From assembly GCA_947471745.1 (NCBI GenBank), contig CANJKZ010000952.1:1346001-1410000 (forward strand): a stretch of DNA of 64,000 nt. Reading direction: 5' to 3'. Position 1 is the stretch's first letter. Every line of letters starts with the position of its first letter. Of the stretch, positions 1-10,932 are shown in pieces. Under the pieces are notes generated by a model. The model saw only the letters and a program-made list of their open reading frames with translations, ran no database searches and was not told where the DNA came from. A program made the position numbers and the translations under genes. Source of the stretch: Closterium sp. Naga37s-1 (Eukaryota; Streptophyta; Zygnematophyceae; Desmidiales; Closteriaceae).

Positions 1-400
1 GCTACTCTAACTTTCTTGTGTGAACTTGTGAGATCATTGTGATTGAGTTACGTTTTCTATGGCAGCATACCCCCTAGCGCGCCGAAGTTCATAACTCGAG
101 TTATACTCCATATTCTGATACTAGTCAAATTGGGAAAGATAGCCACGGTCAAGGGCTACAACATACTCGAGTTTGAAAGAATTCTAACAGTGGACCTTTC
201 GTCGACGACGTTTCTTGTGACGACGACTTTTCTGTCCAGAATTGTAGTTGACGATTTTGAGATATTTCAGCCCCTAATCTTCATAGACTCCGTCCTTAAT
301 CTCTAACACACCCACCTGATACGCGTCGCCTCGTCACGCGCCGCTCCCGTGTTCTCTTCGAAACCGCCACGTCAGCCCCAACCCCGCCCTGGTTGCCACG
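1..400. other. Left-edge sequence without recognised feature
   Basis: No supported gene, LTR or tandem repeat is seen. A short open frame at 43-306 has no recognisable motif and is not called. The segment is the 3' flank of the minus-strand gene that stops at 401. Confidence 0.4.
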
Positions 401-3034
401 TCAACCCCAACCCGCCCCATTTGGCCCGCCACATACCGGGAATGGGGTTGTCTCCTGCAACACTAGCACTCGTGCCTTGTCCACGGCGCTCATCGGCTGC
501 GGGGTACCAGCCATAGGCAGGGCAGCCGACCCGCCGGCATAGCTGGCAAGTACTCCACGACGCAGGCCGAGCTGTGCAAACATGGCGTACATCTCAGACC
601 GCAGCGCCTGGAACTCCTCCTGTGTAACAAACTGCTCGTGCTCCGCACTTTCACCTAGGGCACCCATGAGCGGAGGAAAAGGGTGTGAAGAATCCCCCCT
701 CTGGCCAAGGGGATCAACGTCTTCTGCAGCAGTCCCGTGTGCCCTCACACTATCACGCTGGCGGGAAAAGGGGAGCCCAGGGAAGGGATTGGCATAAGTG
801 CCTGCCTGATGCCCGCGCGAAGGACCGGCGAGGGGGGAGACCGCCCTGTCCCGGACAGGAGAAGCGTGGAGTTGCCGAAATGGGTACGAGGGTGAGGCGA
901 GTGGGGAGTGCGTGACGGGGGCTGGTGGAGGGGATTCGGATTCCTCTCCTCTTGGCGCGCCGGGTGCCGTCGCAGCGACTTTGCTCGGGCCGGAGTATGG
1001 CGTGTAGAACCTTGGTGCTCCTGTGGATAGCGGTGTAACACTCGCTCTTCCGGCAGCCTTTGTTAGCTGCATCCGTTGCACGCTTACGGGTGGCCCAATG
1101 CCTGTAACGCGAGGGGCTGAGATGTAGTGGGAGTAGGATAAAGAAATTAGAGTCGATCGGTTTCAATACAGGGCCAGACATGCATGCATAACATCAAAGG
1201 TTTGAATCTAAATCCGGTTTAGGGTTGTACTGTTTTGAGACAAGAGGGTTTACCTTGCTTGGCAGATTCGTCGACCTTCTCCTTCCCTGCAGGGGAGAAA
1301 AAATGTGGAAACAATGGTGTTATTTGGCACGGTTGAGCAGATGGTTCAACAACCACGCCAGTTGTATTGGCCACAATGCTCACCTTTCTGCTGTCCCTTC
1401 AGTTTTGGGGCAGCCTGCGCCTTCTCGTTGCCACCTTTCCGCGGGGTGCTTTGGCGGACGCTGCGACGTTTACCGGCAGGTTCTTTCTTGCCGGTACCCA
1501 CTGGAACCCCTTTGGCACGGCCACACTTTCCTCCTCCATCCCCTTTTGCTCCCTGCCTCCCTTGCTTTTTACCACCCCCTTCACTTTCGACCTTCACCTT
1601 ACGCGCCTTCGGTTTGCCCGCTGCTTCGCCGCGCGCGGCGTCAACTGCCCCGCGTTTTCGGGAATGGCGAGTCCGGCCCCCCACCTTCCCTGTACCACTC
1701 ACCCGTCTGCCACGCCCGCCCCGTCCCTTCACTGGCGCCACATCCTGCTCCTCCTCCTCCTCCTCCTCCTCCTCCTCCTCCTCCTCCTCCTCCTCCTCCT
1801 CCTCCTCCTCCTCCTCTGCCTCCTCCTCCTCCTCCTCCTCCTCCTCCTCATCCTCCTCCTCGTCGTCACCCTGCTCCTCCTCCTCCTCCTCCTCCTCCTC
1901 CTCCTCCTCCTCCTCCTCCTCATCCTCTGCCTCCTCCTCCTCCTCCTCCTCCTCCTCCTCCTCCTCCTCCTTCTCCTCCTCGTCCTCCTCCTCCTCCTCC
2001 TCCTCCTCCTCCTCCTCCTCTTTGTCCTCCCCGCCATCATTCTCATCTTTTTCATCCTCCCCAACATCCGCGTCATCCTCCTCCGCATCCTCTTCATCCT
2101 CCTCTTCCTCCGCATCCTCCTCCTCCTCCTCCTCCTCCTCCTCCTCCTCCGCATCACCAGGGTCTTCATCGCCCCATTTCGGCCTCGTCCCCGTCGCTGC
2201 TTTCTTGCCTCTCCTTTCGCCGGATGTTTTTCTTGCTGCGGGTCGGCCCTTCTGGCGCAATGCTTGACCGCCCGCCTTGCCACTAGCTTCCTTGGCGCCT
2301 CGCGTTGTCCCAACTTCCGCGCCTTTGGCGTCGTCAGCACTGCCTGTCGTCTGCCGCCTCTTCGCCCGCGTGGTGAGGTCCCCGGGCACGGCGGTGTCAT
2401 AATCGTCCTCCCCATCGCTCTTCCTCTGCCTACGCCTCCCCCGTCCACCAGAAGGAGGAGAGCCACCGACGTCAGCGATGCTGTGGTTAGGATCCTCCAT
2501 CGACTCGTGCTCCCCTACCTTGTCCTTATCCAGCACGGCTGCAGAAACTTCTGCCACGGTCGGCTGGAGCAGCGTCAGATGGTGTTGCGATGCCGCCGCC
2601 TCGGACTCCTTGGTTGCGGCATGCTCGGCGCGGGGATCGCCTCCGTGGTTTCCCCCTTGTCGCCGATCCCTCTATCTCCGCCGACGGGACTGCAAGACTC
2701 GCGCTCCCTCGCCCCGGATCTTCGTTGCCGCCAGTGGTGCCGTCGTTACTCGGACCGGGCTCGGTTCCAGCAGAGGCGACATCCGCATCTTTGTTCACTG
2801 TAGAAACACGCTTGCGTGGCGTTGGTTTAGGCCCCTTGTCTTCCCGGACTTCTCTTGACCGTGCTCGATCTTTTTTGCCGCCACTTTTTTCGGCCCAATG
2901 CCACGCACGACGGACGCATTAGTTTTTTTAGCGCCGCCACCACTCTCCCTATCGATCTGTTTAGACGTCCTCCTTGTCGCGCGGCGGCCGGCCTGTTCCT
3001 CCTCCATTGCTTGGTTACGTGTTGCACGTATCAT
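401..3034 (-). CDS. Spliced gene for unknown protein with long poly-Glu tract
   Basis: I do not recognise this protein. The likely start is the ATG at 3034 (MIRATRNQ...). The basic N-terminal part, rich in Lys, Arg, Ser and Gly, leads into an uninterrupted acidic tract of mostly Glu encoded by the GGA repeat at 1745-2152, then another Lys/Arg-rich stretch. Three exons can be proposed: 3034-1384 (donor AAAG|GTGAGC), a 33-bp mini-exon 1286-1254 (acceptor TGCAG, donor AAG|GTAAAC) and 1101-401 (acceptor TTACAG). Splicing these keeps one reading frame through both junctions, which strongly supports a real gene. The last exon encodes a Pro/Ser/Ala-rich region with a short helix-like segment (QEEFQALRSEMYAMFAQLGL). 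Two frame breaks in exon 1 lie at G runs (C runs on the plus strand at 2832-2835 and 2652-2656) and look like one-base homopolymer errors. Alternating basic and acidic low-complexity regions suggest a nuclear protein, but that is inference. Confidence 0.5.
1745..2152. repeat. Trinucleotide repeat (TCC)n / (GGA)n
   Basis: About 400 bp of nearly pure TCC repeats on the plus strand with scattered GCA, TCA and CGT interruptions. Read on the minus strand in the frame of the gene it gives poly-Glu with Asp and Ala interruptions; the long Pro, Ser and Leu open frames on the plus strand are by-products. The GA/CT-rich strand asymmetry could favour triplex formation. Confidence 0.9.
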
Positions 3035-3825
3035 GGTAGTTGTAGGAAAGCAAATTAGCACATCGCGCGGAAGGGTTGACCCGGTTTCGAAGGGGTACTG
3101 CAACTGAATCCCACGATGGGATTATCGACGGTCTATCACTGTTATCTGTATCCAAAAACCGCCGCTTCAACTAAAACTGACATAGTAGCCACTAAGCACA
3201 GAGCTACGGCCGATGTGGAAAGGCGTGTGTCAAACAGCGAGCAGCGTCAAAGTGTTGGCCCAGAGAGTGACGGAAGCAGGTGGGTGGGGCACGAGGGTGG
3301 CAGGGGCGGGTTGCGAGACTAGAGAGATTACTGTAACCCTATCAGGCTATATCGGCCGGTGTACGTGTAGCCACCCTAGCATAAACCCACCTACCGCTAG
3401 ATCTCAGCCGCTCAATGGCTGAAGTACCTCTTGGCTGGTGATTGTGTTGCAGGGGGGATCGTTTGAGATGCGTCGGCCAATCACGGTTGCCAACGCATCA
3501 ATCACTACAAAGGGTACAACGGTTGTGGAACCAAAAGTGCGAAATTAGTCAAATCCCTGCAAAGTACAGTGTTGTCGCGAACGCACAGTGTTGCACATAG
3601 CAGCTAATTTAAATTCAAACATACAACAATAGAATTCATCAAACACTTAGTTGCAAATGGTTTAGTTTGGGGTTGGGGTAAGTTAATCTGTGATTCTCAC
3701 GTTCCACACACAACGACCGTCCAGACGTATTACTTGTGACAGATGTACTGCGCACTTTTAGGCTTTGCCACAACGGTTTATCGCTAGCGGACGACATTCT
3801 AACACGATGATCAATAGTAACAAAC
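3035..3825. other. Intergenic region upstream of poly-Glu gene
   Basis: This 790-bp stretch separates the start of the minus-strand gene from the satellite array. It should contain that gene's promoter and 5' UTR, but I see no convincing TATA box. It holds only short unsupported open frames. From about 3780 the sequence begins to resemble satellite. Confidence 0.4.
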
Positions 3826-4608
3826 GAGAATCAGTTGTGGTATGGTGTTGGATTGTCATCCATTCTTGCACGGACATTCAACAAGGTGCTTAGAAGGAGT
3901 GGTATGAAACACATGCCCAACTCAATAGCGTTGATGCGTTATCGACAGCCAGGTTTACACAGTGCGACGATGCAGCGTTCAGGCCTGTGCGTTGCGCGAC
4001 ATGGTGAATCCGTTGTGGTATGGTGTTGGACTGTCATCCATTCTTGCACGGACATTAAACAAGGTGCTTAGAAGGAGTGGTATGAAGCACATGCCCAACG
4101 CACAAGCGTTGATGCGTTACCGACAGCCATGTTTAGACAGTGCGACGATGCAGCGTTCAGGCCTGCGGGTTGCGCGACATGGTGAATCCGTTGTGGTATG
4201 GTGTTGGACTGTCATCCATTCTTGCATGGACATTAAACAAGGTGCTTAGAAGGGGTGGTATGAAGCACAGGCCCAATGCACAAGCGTTGATGCGTTACCG
4301 ACAGCCAGGTTTACACAGTGCGACGATGCAGCGTTCAGGCCTGCGGGTTGCGCGAAATGGTGAATCCGTTGTGCTATGGTGTTGGACTGTCATCCATTCT
4401 TGCACGGACATTAAACAAGGTGCTTAGAAGGGGTGGTATGAAGCACAGGCCCAACGCACAAGCGTTGATGCGTTACCGACAGCCATGTTTAGACAGTGCG
4501 ACGATGCAGCGTTCAGGCCTGCGGGTTGCGCGACATGGTGAATCCGTTGTGCTATGGTGTTGGACTGTCATCCATTCTTGCACGGACATTAAACAAGGTG
4601 CTTAGAAG
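3826..4608 (+). repeat. 178-bp satellite array, left part
   Basis: About 4.4 head-to-tail monomers of 178 bp, with successive copies starting exactly 178 bp apart (for example at 3962, 4140 and 4318). The first monomers are more diverged than the rest, as expected at an array edge. The array is cut at AGAAG (4604-4608) by Copia-1 and resumes at 12046 with the duplicated AGAAG. Each monomer ends its longest frame with TAG, so the array is not coding. Confidence 0.95.
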
Positions 4609-4743
4609 TGAGAATAGTAGAACGAGAATGAATGAACTATGAATGAAGTGAGTACATATGGGAAACCCTAATTGGGTTGTACCCCCTATGGGATACCCCA
4701 CTATAGCCTACACAACAGCATAAGCTATATATATGTTCTGACA
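4609..4743 (-). repeat. Copia-1 3' LTR (135 bp)
   Basis: Starts TGAGAATAG and ends TTCTGACA on the plus strand, identical to 11911-12045. It contains the telo-box AAACCCTA and the family-wide block before the ...TGACA end that is shared with Copia-2, TRIM-A, TRIM-B and the 57382-57523 solo LTR. Confidence 0.97.
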
Positions 4744-4777
4744 CACCCCCATAGGCAAAGTGGGGGAGAACAAGGGG
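4744..4777 (-). promoter_or_regulatory. Copia-1 polypurine tract
   Basis: Read on the minus strand, the bases directly before the 3' LTR are purine-rich with CTATGGGGGTG at the LTR border and a second CTCCCCCACTTTG block upstream. The same arrangement abuts the equivalent LTR in Copia-2, TRIM-A and TRIM-B. It is the expected plus-strand primer site for reverse transcription. Confidence 0.7.
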
Positions 4778-4948
4778 TCACAAGACCAGTCAAGCAAAGC
4801 AGAGCAAGCTCAGGGTGGATCACAAAGTCACCACACAGTCCGAGCACAACGACAGGGCAACAGGGCCAGTTCACATGCAGGAGTACACATATATATATAG
4901 AGCTAGACAAGCAAGAGCAGGAATATATATGTGACAGTACAAGCAAGG

Positions 4949-7900
4949 TCAAGAAGAGAGCAAGTGAGGCAAGACAGGTACAAGACCCAGCTGGGTGCAG
5001 AAGCGCTGATGGTCACAAGGCGCAAGTGCCTTGGTGAACACATCAGCAGTGTTGGCCTCAGAGGCCACGTACGCAAGTCGCAACTGACCACGCTGCTGCA
5101 GCTCACGAGCAAGAAAGTAACGGAGAGCAATGTGCTTCGTTCTGTGCTCCAAGCGCTGCTCTCGACACAAGGCCAGCATGGCCTTGTTGTCTACGTACAA
5201 CACTGGAGGAGAACGAGGCGGCTCTCCAAGGTCAGTCAGCAGGTAGGTGAGCCAACGAAGCTCCTGTGCAGCCATGGCCCCGGCGTAGATCTCAGCCTCA
5301 CAACTGGAGCTGAGAACAGAGGACGAGCGAGTAGCCCGCCACGAGACAGAGCCGGAACCAAGACTGAAGGTGTAACCCTGCGACGACCGCTGTGTAGCCT
5401 GGTCGTCTGCCCAAGAAGCGTCCGCGTGCCCAGTGAGGACCACTGGACTCCGCCCTCCAAGCACTAGCCCCATGCCCGACGTACTGCACAAGTAGCGCAA
5501 CACCCTCTTCGCTGCAGCCATGTGCTCTGGTCGGTGTCTCCCAGGAGCAACATAGCGTGAAAGAATGCTAAGAGGGTATGCAAGGTCAGGTCGTGTGCAG
5601 GTCATCAGGTACATGAGGCAGCCAACAAGCTCTGGGTACGGGCCACTCGACTCTACGGACTCATCCGAAGGCAGAGCTGAGAGCGAGTGGCGAGTAGACA
5701 GAGGAGTGGCCTGAGGCGAGGAGTACGTGAAGCCGAAGCGTTGAAGGACCTGCTGCACCATGTGTGACTGAGTCAAGGTAATGGTGCGGCGTGCTCTGTC
5801 CCGAGTGATCTGCAAGCCAAGGTAGCTGCGCAGTTCACCGAGGTCTGTGCACGTGTGTCTCTTCTGCAGCTCGGACTTCACGTAGGCTAGTCCAGCAGTG
5901 TCAGCTGTGGCAAAGACCAAGTCGTCGACGTACACGAGGACGTAGAACGGCGGCAAAGAAGTGTCGGTGCGCAGAAACAACGACGGGTCAGCAGTAGAGG
6001 GAGCAAACCCAAGAGCCGCAAGCGTAGTCCTCAGTGTGTCGTGCCACTCACGCGGTGCCTGGCGGAGACCGTAGACTGGCCGTCGGAGGCTCCACTGGGT
6101 GCCAGGAGGAAAAGTCCCAGTGAAGCCAGGTGGACGGCGCAGCCAGATCTCCTCGTGCAGGCTACCCTGCAAGAAAGCAGTACTGAAGTCAAGAGAGTGG
6201 AGCTCGTAGTCGCGCTGAGCGGCTATGTGCAGCAGCACCCGAAGAGTGGTCATCTTCGGGGTGGGAGAGAAGGTCTGAAAGTAGTCAACTCCCTGCCGCT
6301 GACTGAAGCCACGAGCGACGTACCGCGCCTTGAAGACAGGTGGAGAGCCCGGCGGCCGCTTCACCCTGAAGATCCACATGCCACTGACGATGTTCGCCCC
6401 AGGAGGGGGAACCGCGTCAACGTAGGTGCCTGTGGACTTCCTGGACGCCATCTCTGCATCCATAGCTGCCTGCCACTGAGAGGAGTAGGGACCCTCTACG
6501 GCCTCCGCGTAAGAGCGCGGAGTCGGGATGTCTAGTGCATCCGGGTCTCCCTCAGGGGCAAGTAGTACGGACGCGAGATGAGGTGAAGCAGCAGCCAGAC
6601 ACCTGAACTCCTCCTGCCTGTCCTCAAGGACGTCCGTGCCAAGAGCACACTCACCCCCGACGGACGGAGGACAGACAGACGCAGACTCAGCAACAAGACC
6701 GGCAGCGTAGTCTAGACGACAGCGAGCAGCAAAGTCGACGAGCTCAGCAACAAGCGCAGACGCAGCAGTGGACTCAAAAGAGGGGTCAGTGACGACAGTA
6801 GCAAGGAGACGTGCGACAGCAGGACTGGCAGCACGAAGAGAGTCCGACTCCGGGTCAGGAAGAGCAGGAAGAGAGGACTCAGGAGGAGAAGGCAAAGGGG
6901 CACGCAGAGGAGCAGTGGACGGACGCAGAGACATCCGGTGCGTGCCAGGGACAGGAGGAGGACGCTGACGCGAACCACGACCACTAGTGCGAGCAGCACG
7001 GACAGGCGACGCAGGGCGAGACGCAGGCTCACGACGCTCAGCAAGACCTCCAGTAGGACCAGTGTAGGGAGAAGGAGCGGGCAGTGGGGAGGCCGGCTGT
7101 AACTGTAACTGTGACAGAACAGGCTGTGGACACTCTAAGGGAGGAGGAGGACCAGTAGAAGGCGGGAGACCAAGAACCTGCTGAAGGAGCGGAACGAAGT
7201 ACGGTCTAGGCCGCGCGACGACTCCAGACACAGCAGGGACAGCACCAGTACCCCCAGCGGCAGCACCAGCGCCAGTAGCACCTCCAGCTCCAGGACCTCC
7301 AGCAGCACCAGTAGCACCCCCAGCAGGACCGCCTCCAGGACCGACAGCAGTAGCCTCAGCACCAACGCCCTCAGCAGCTCCAGCTCCAGCACCTCCGGGA
7401 CCCGCGGCACCAGCACCCTCAGTAGCCGAAGAACCTCCAGCTCCAGCAGCACGCCTCCAGCGCCGGGCAAACCACTCGCGCAGCTCCTGTGGAGAGAGGG
7501 GCTCCCGCCGAGGCGAAGCACCCGGAGAACCGCCAGGTCCCGCACCGCCAGACGCCACAAGGGGAGGTCCAGTGGCCGCAGGCTCCGCAGCTCCAGGCTC
7601 AGCACCTCCAGACGCAGCACCCCCTGGCTCAGCACCCCCAGTAGCAGCACCCCACGGCTCAGCACCCCCAGACTCCGCACCCCCAGGCTCAGCACCCCCA
7701 GTCGCAGCACCCCCAGGCTCAGCACTCCCAGACTCCGCACCCCCAGGCTCAGCACCCCCAGTCGCAGTACCCCCAGGCTCAGCACCCCCAGACTCAGCAC
7801 CCCCAGGCTCAGCACCCGCAGCAGGACCAGAGTCACCAGCAACCTCGACCGGCTCGACTGCGTCTACCTGGGACACACCTGAAGGGGCAGGACCCTGAGG

Positions 7901-10873
7901 GGGAAGGGGGTCTACCGGGGGGGGACCTGGCACAAGGAAGTGCGGTGGCGGGGGGAGGGAAGGAGTGCGGTAGGGGAAGAGGCGGTAGAAGGGGACTGAC
8001 TCGTCGAACGTGACGTCCTGGGAGGACAGAACACGACGAGAGGAGGGGTGGTAGAACTGCCACCCTGGAGCGTCAGGGGGGAAGCCGAGGAAGACACAGG
8101 GAGCAGCACGAGGGGACAGCTTGTCCGCAGACAAGTCGCGGACAAACGCCCGAGATCCCCAGACACGGAACGCAGACGCATCGCCGACCTTCCCCGTCCA
8201 CAGCAGAGCTGGGGAGGTCTCCGGCCGGGAGACCCTGGGGTGAAGGTTGATCTGATGCGCCGCGTACCGAACCGCAAACGGCCACAGAAAATGGGGGGCA
8301 GCCGCATGCATCATGGACGTACGAGCGACGTCCATGACCATGCCAATGCGGCGCTCAGCAATCCCATTTTGCTGTGGAGAGTCCGGAAGCGTAAAGGTCT
8401 GGCGGATGCCTCGTGCACGACAGTAGGCTCGCAGAAGGCCAGAGGAGAACTCTCCACCTCGGTCAGAGTGCAGACGCAGAACAGGAAAGTCCGAGCCGAA
8501 GCTCCCCCTGAGCTGGAGACGAGCTGCGCGGATCCAGTCGATCAACACCGCAGTGACATCACCCTTGCTGCGCAAGGGGAAGACTGTGGTGTAACGCGAG
8601 TAATCGTCAACCACCAGCAGGAAGTAGCGCTCGTGACCCTGCCCACGGACGCGGGCGGGGCCCCACACGTCCATGTGAAGCGTCTGCAGAGGAGCCTCTG
8701 TCGGGGGAAACTGAGAGGAGTGAGGGGCAGCCCGAAGCCGCCCCTCGACACAGGGGACACAAGAAGGTCCGGGTCCCGAAGGGAGGGGAGGGAGAGACCG
8801 GGGAAGACCAGAGACAAGGACACGGGAAGCCATGCCCCGAAGACGAAGCAAGGAGGGGTGGCCAAGGCGGTGGTGCCACAGGAGAGTCTCGTGAGACAGG
8901 CGGCGACACGAGCAGGGGGCAGACTCAGGACCAGACCTGGACGCAGCAGCAAACACCTGACCCGACGCAGCTACCTGGCCAGACGCAGGGACAGGAGGAG
9001 ACGCAGTGGTCAGTGTGTAGAGACTCGACCCTGGCCGACGCGAGAACGTGGCCAGGTGTCGGCCTGTGCGGGCATCCGAGCAGTGGGTCACCCGCTGACT
9101 CGCAGGAGTAAACTGGTGAACCCCCGCATCCTGCAAGTCAGCACCACTCACCAAGTTCGTCGAGAACGAGGGGAGGTACAGACCAGACAAGGTGCCCGAG
9201 GGGGCAGCCGGACACGGGAGGACAGTGGAGAAGTGAGAGAGGACAGGACCCCCAGAGGGGTCAGCCAGGGAGACTGCAACCGGCCGGCCAAGCGGCGTGA
9301 GTGTGGTGCGGTCTCGAAAGAAGGAGCGAGAAGCCCCTGAGTCAAGTGTGAAGGTGAGGGAGGCCGAAGTCGACGCAGTACCTGAGAGCGCAGCCTCACC
9401 AGTACCTGAGAGTGCAGACGCACTGGCACCTAGAGCAGCAGCCGCAGAAGTACCTGGCGCAGCAGTACTAATGCCCGGGTCGGGCGGGAAACACTGGTAA
9501 CAGTCACCCTCCTCACTAATAGTCACAGCATACATGGCAGCAAGGATAGCATCAAAGTCAAGATCAAAGACAGCTACGCCAGCCCTAGACAGCTCTCCCC
9601 AACGGGGAATCTCACTGGCCTCGGGGAACTGCTGACGCCAAGCGTCCGTCAGGCGGGCAAAGCAGCGCTGAGTGGGGTGCGCACCCCCACACTGCTCACC
9701 CGCTCGGTCACCGGAACGAAGGACGTAGGTGCATGGACCAAAACCCCCACCCCGCTGACGCTGCGTGTACCACTCACGGAGCTGGTGGGGCGGGGGGATG
9801 TCCCGCGAACGCTGCTGCTGCTGCTGCTGCTGCTGACGCTGGCCACCACCAGGGCCGCTACGCTGCGGGGCACCACCCCGACCAGCTCCACCCCCTCCGC
9901 CACCGCTGCCTCCACCTCCACCACCACCGCTGCCTCCGCTCCCACCGCTGCCGCCACCGACGCCTCCTCCTCCGCTGCTGCCACCTCCACCACCGCCCCC
10001 GCCACCACTCCCACCGCCACCCCCACTCCCTCCTCCGCCTCCACCGCCTCCTCCACCGCCCCCGCCAGCTCCACCCGCGCCCTTGCCCCCCTTGCCCCTG
10101 CCAGGGCGGCGTCTCCCGCTAGGGGCAGACGCCGCGCAGACCGACTCAAGACCAAGCAGGTCGGCAGCAGCAGCAGAGGCAACAGAGGGCAGCAGGGGGG
10201 AAGGAGAACACCCCTCAAAGATGGGGGTGCGAGGGTCACCACGAGAGGCTCCTACAGCGACGATGCTCTTCTCCGCCGCCAGGAGGGACTTCTCGAGGAA
10301 GTCGACAGTGAGAGTGGTGGGACAGACCGAGAGGTAGTGGTCCCTGACTACGCGAAGGGAGTCAGGGAGGCGTGTGACGATGTAATAGAGAGTGATGTAC
10401 ATGGGGGGGGGGTTCTTGGCGCAGAACTCAGCAGGAAGGGCGGCGCGGTAGCGAGTGTCACTAGTGCGGAGGTGCGTAATGAGGTCAGCGACGGTGGGAA
10501 AGGCAGCAAGGTCAGGAAAGAGGTACGGTAGCATGAGGCGGCTCAGGGCAGCAGTGGCAGGGGAAGAGTAGCGCGCAACTACAGCGTCGTACAAGGTCTG
10601 AGCACTCTTGTACTGACTAAAGTGCGCGCGCTCAGTGGTAGGCAGGTGGCGACGCACAGCAAGACGTGCAGCAGCATCGCGGGTGGCCCACTGAGAGCGA
10701 ACAGTGGGGTCAGCATCAGTAGCAGGGGCAGGAGAGGCGCCAGAGGTGAGGTCAAAGAGGGAAAGACCGTCCGCCCTATCGCACTGTAAGAACAGCTGCA
10801 GGTCGTCGACCCAGACCTCAAAGTCAATGGCTCGACCCTCAGCGTCAAAAGCGAGGACGCTAGGGGTAGCCAT
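4949..10873 (-). CDS. Copia-1 Gag-protease-integrase-RT-RNase H polyprotein
   Basis: A single frame of about 1,974 residues encodes everything needed for Copia replication. The start is the ATG at 10873 (MATPSVLAFD), because Copia-2 aligns from the same point; an upstream in-frame ATG at 10915 is not conserved. Order: Gag (about 1-250), a Gly-rich stretch from poly-GGT codons (about 258-330), a C..C-X4-H-X4-C knuckle-like motif, protease with LDSGAS (about 509), the integrase His/Cys domain with HHRLGHPS (about 664), integrase catalytic D (HMDVWGP, 733), D (HSDRGGEF, 803) and E (NGIAERR, 838), a long Pro/Gly/Ala-rich linker of PGGAE-type repeats, RT starting near AAMDAEM (1468) with YVDDLVFA (about 1646), and RNase H with ADASWADD (about 1816). 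No stop or frameshift is present. Gag-Pol stoichiometry must be set after translation, since there is no separate Gag stop. Confidence 0.96.
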   Translation of the reverse strand: MATPSVLAFDAEGRAIDFEVWVDDLQLFLQCDRADGLSLFDLTSGASPAPATDADPTVRSQWATRDAAARLAVRRHLPTTERAHFSQYKSAQTLYDAVVARYSSPATAALSRLMLPYLFPDLAAFPTVADLITHLRTSDTRYRAALPAEFCAKNPPPMYITLYYIVTRLPDSLRVVRDHYLSVCPTTLTVDFLEKSLLAAEKSIVAVGASRGDPRTPIFEGCSPSPLLPSVASAAAADLLGLESVCAASAPSGRRRPGRGKGGKGAGGAGGGGGGGGGGGGGSGGGGGSGGGGGGGGGSSGGGGVGGGSGGSGGSGGGGGGGSGGGGGGAGRGGAPQRSGPGGGQRQQQQQQQQRSRDIPPPHQLREWYTQRQRGGGFGPCTYVLRSGDRAGEQCGGAHPTQRCFARLTDAWRQQFPEASEIPRWGELSRAGVAVFDLDFDAILAAMYAVTISEEGDCYQCFPPDPGISTAAPGTSAAAALGASASALSGTGEAALSGTASTSASLTFTLDSGASRSFFRDRTTLTPLGRPVAVSLADPSGGPVLSHFSTVLPCPAAPSGTLSGLYLPSFSTNLVSGADLQDAGVHQFTPASQRVTHCSDARTGRHLATFSRRPGSSLYTLTTASPPVPASGQVAASGQVFAAASRSGPESAPCSCRRLSHETLLWHHRLGHPSLLRLRGMASRVLVSGLPRSLPPLPSGPGPSCVPCVEGRLRAAPHSSQFPPTEAPLQTLHMDVWGPARVRGQGHERYFLLVVDDYSRYTTVFPLRSKGDVTAVLIDWIRAARLQLRGSFGSDFPVLRLHSDRGGEFSSGLLRAYCRARGIRQTFTLPDSPQQNGIAERRIGMVMDVARTSMMHAAAPHFLWPFAVRYAAHQINLHPRVSRPETSPALLWTGKVGDASAFRVWGSRAFVRDLSADKLSPRAAPCVFLGFPPDAPGWQFYHPSSRRVLSSQDVTFDESVPFYRLFPYRTPSLPPPPHFLVPGPPPVDPLPPQGPAPSGVSQVDAVEPVEVAGDSGPAAGAEPGGAESGGAEPGGTATGGAEPGGAESGSAEPGGAATGGAEPGGAESGGAEPWGAATGGAEPGGAASGGAEPGAAEPAATGPPLVASGGAGPGGSPGASPRREPLSPQELREWFARRWRRAAGAGGSSATEGAGAAGPGGAGAGAAEGVGAEATAVGPGGGPAGGATGAAGGPGAGGATGAGAAAGGTGAVPAVSGVVARPRPYFVPLLQQVLGLPPSTGPPPPLECPQPVLSQLQLQPASPLPAPSPYTGPTGGLAERREPASRPASPVRAARTSGRGSRQRPPPVPGTHRMSLRPSTAPLRAPLPSPPESSLPALPDPESDSLRAASPAVARLLATVVTDPSFESTAASALVAELVDFAARCRLDYAAGLVAESASVCPPSVGGECALGTDVLEDRQEEFRCLAAASPHLASVLLAPEGDPDALDIPTPRSYAEAVEGPYSSQWQAAMDAEMASRKSTGTYVDAVPPPGANIVSGMWIFRVKRPPGSPPVFKARYVARGFSQRQGVDYFQTFSPTPKMTTLRVLLHIAAQRDYELHSLDFSTAFLQGSLHEEIWLRRPPGFTGTFPPGTQWSLRRPVYGLRQAPREWHDTLRTTLAALGFAPSTADPSLFLRTDTSLPPFYVLVYVDDLVFATADTAGLAYVKSELQKRHTCTDLGELRSYLGLQITRDRARRTITLTQSHMVQQVLQRFGFTYSSPQATPLSTRHSLSALPSDESVESSGPYPELVGCLMYLMTCTRPDLAYPLSILSRYVAPGRHRPEHMAAAKRVLRYLCSTSGMGLVLGGRSPVVLTGHADASWADDQATQRSSQGYTFSLGSGSVSWRATRSSSVLSSSCEAEIYAGAMAAQELRWLTYLLTDLGEPPRSPPVLYVDNKAMLALCREQRLEHRTKHIALRYFLARELQQRGQLRLAYVASEANTADVFTKALAPCDHQRFCTQLGLVPVLPHLLSS

Positions 10874-10932
10874 GACGACGACAGACGAGCAGTGCAAGCA
10901 GTAGGGGAAGGGCACGCAGTGACAGTGGGGCT

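Noticed and set aside
1225-2803. Long plus-strand open frames of poly-Pro, poly-Ser and poly-Leu
   Set aside because: Alternative readings of the TCC repeat. The minus-strand frame is favoured because it splices in frame to a mini-exon and a last exon.
7135-7842. Leu/Val-rich open frame inside Copia-1 (and the similar one at 47898-49109 in Copia-2)
   Set aside because: Overlaps the PGGAE-type linker of the polyprotein in another phase; it is a shadow of repetitive coding sequence.
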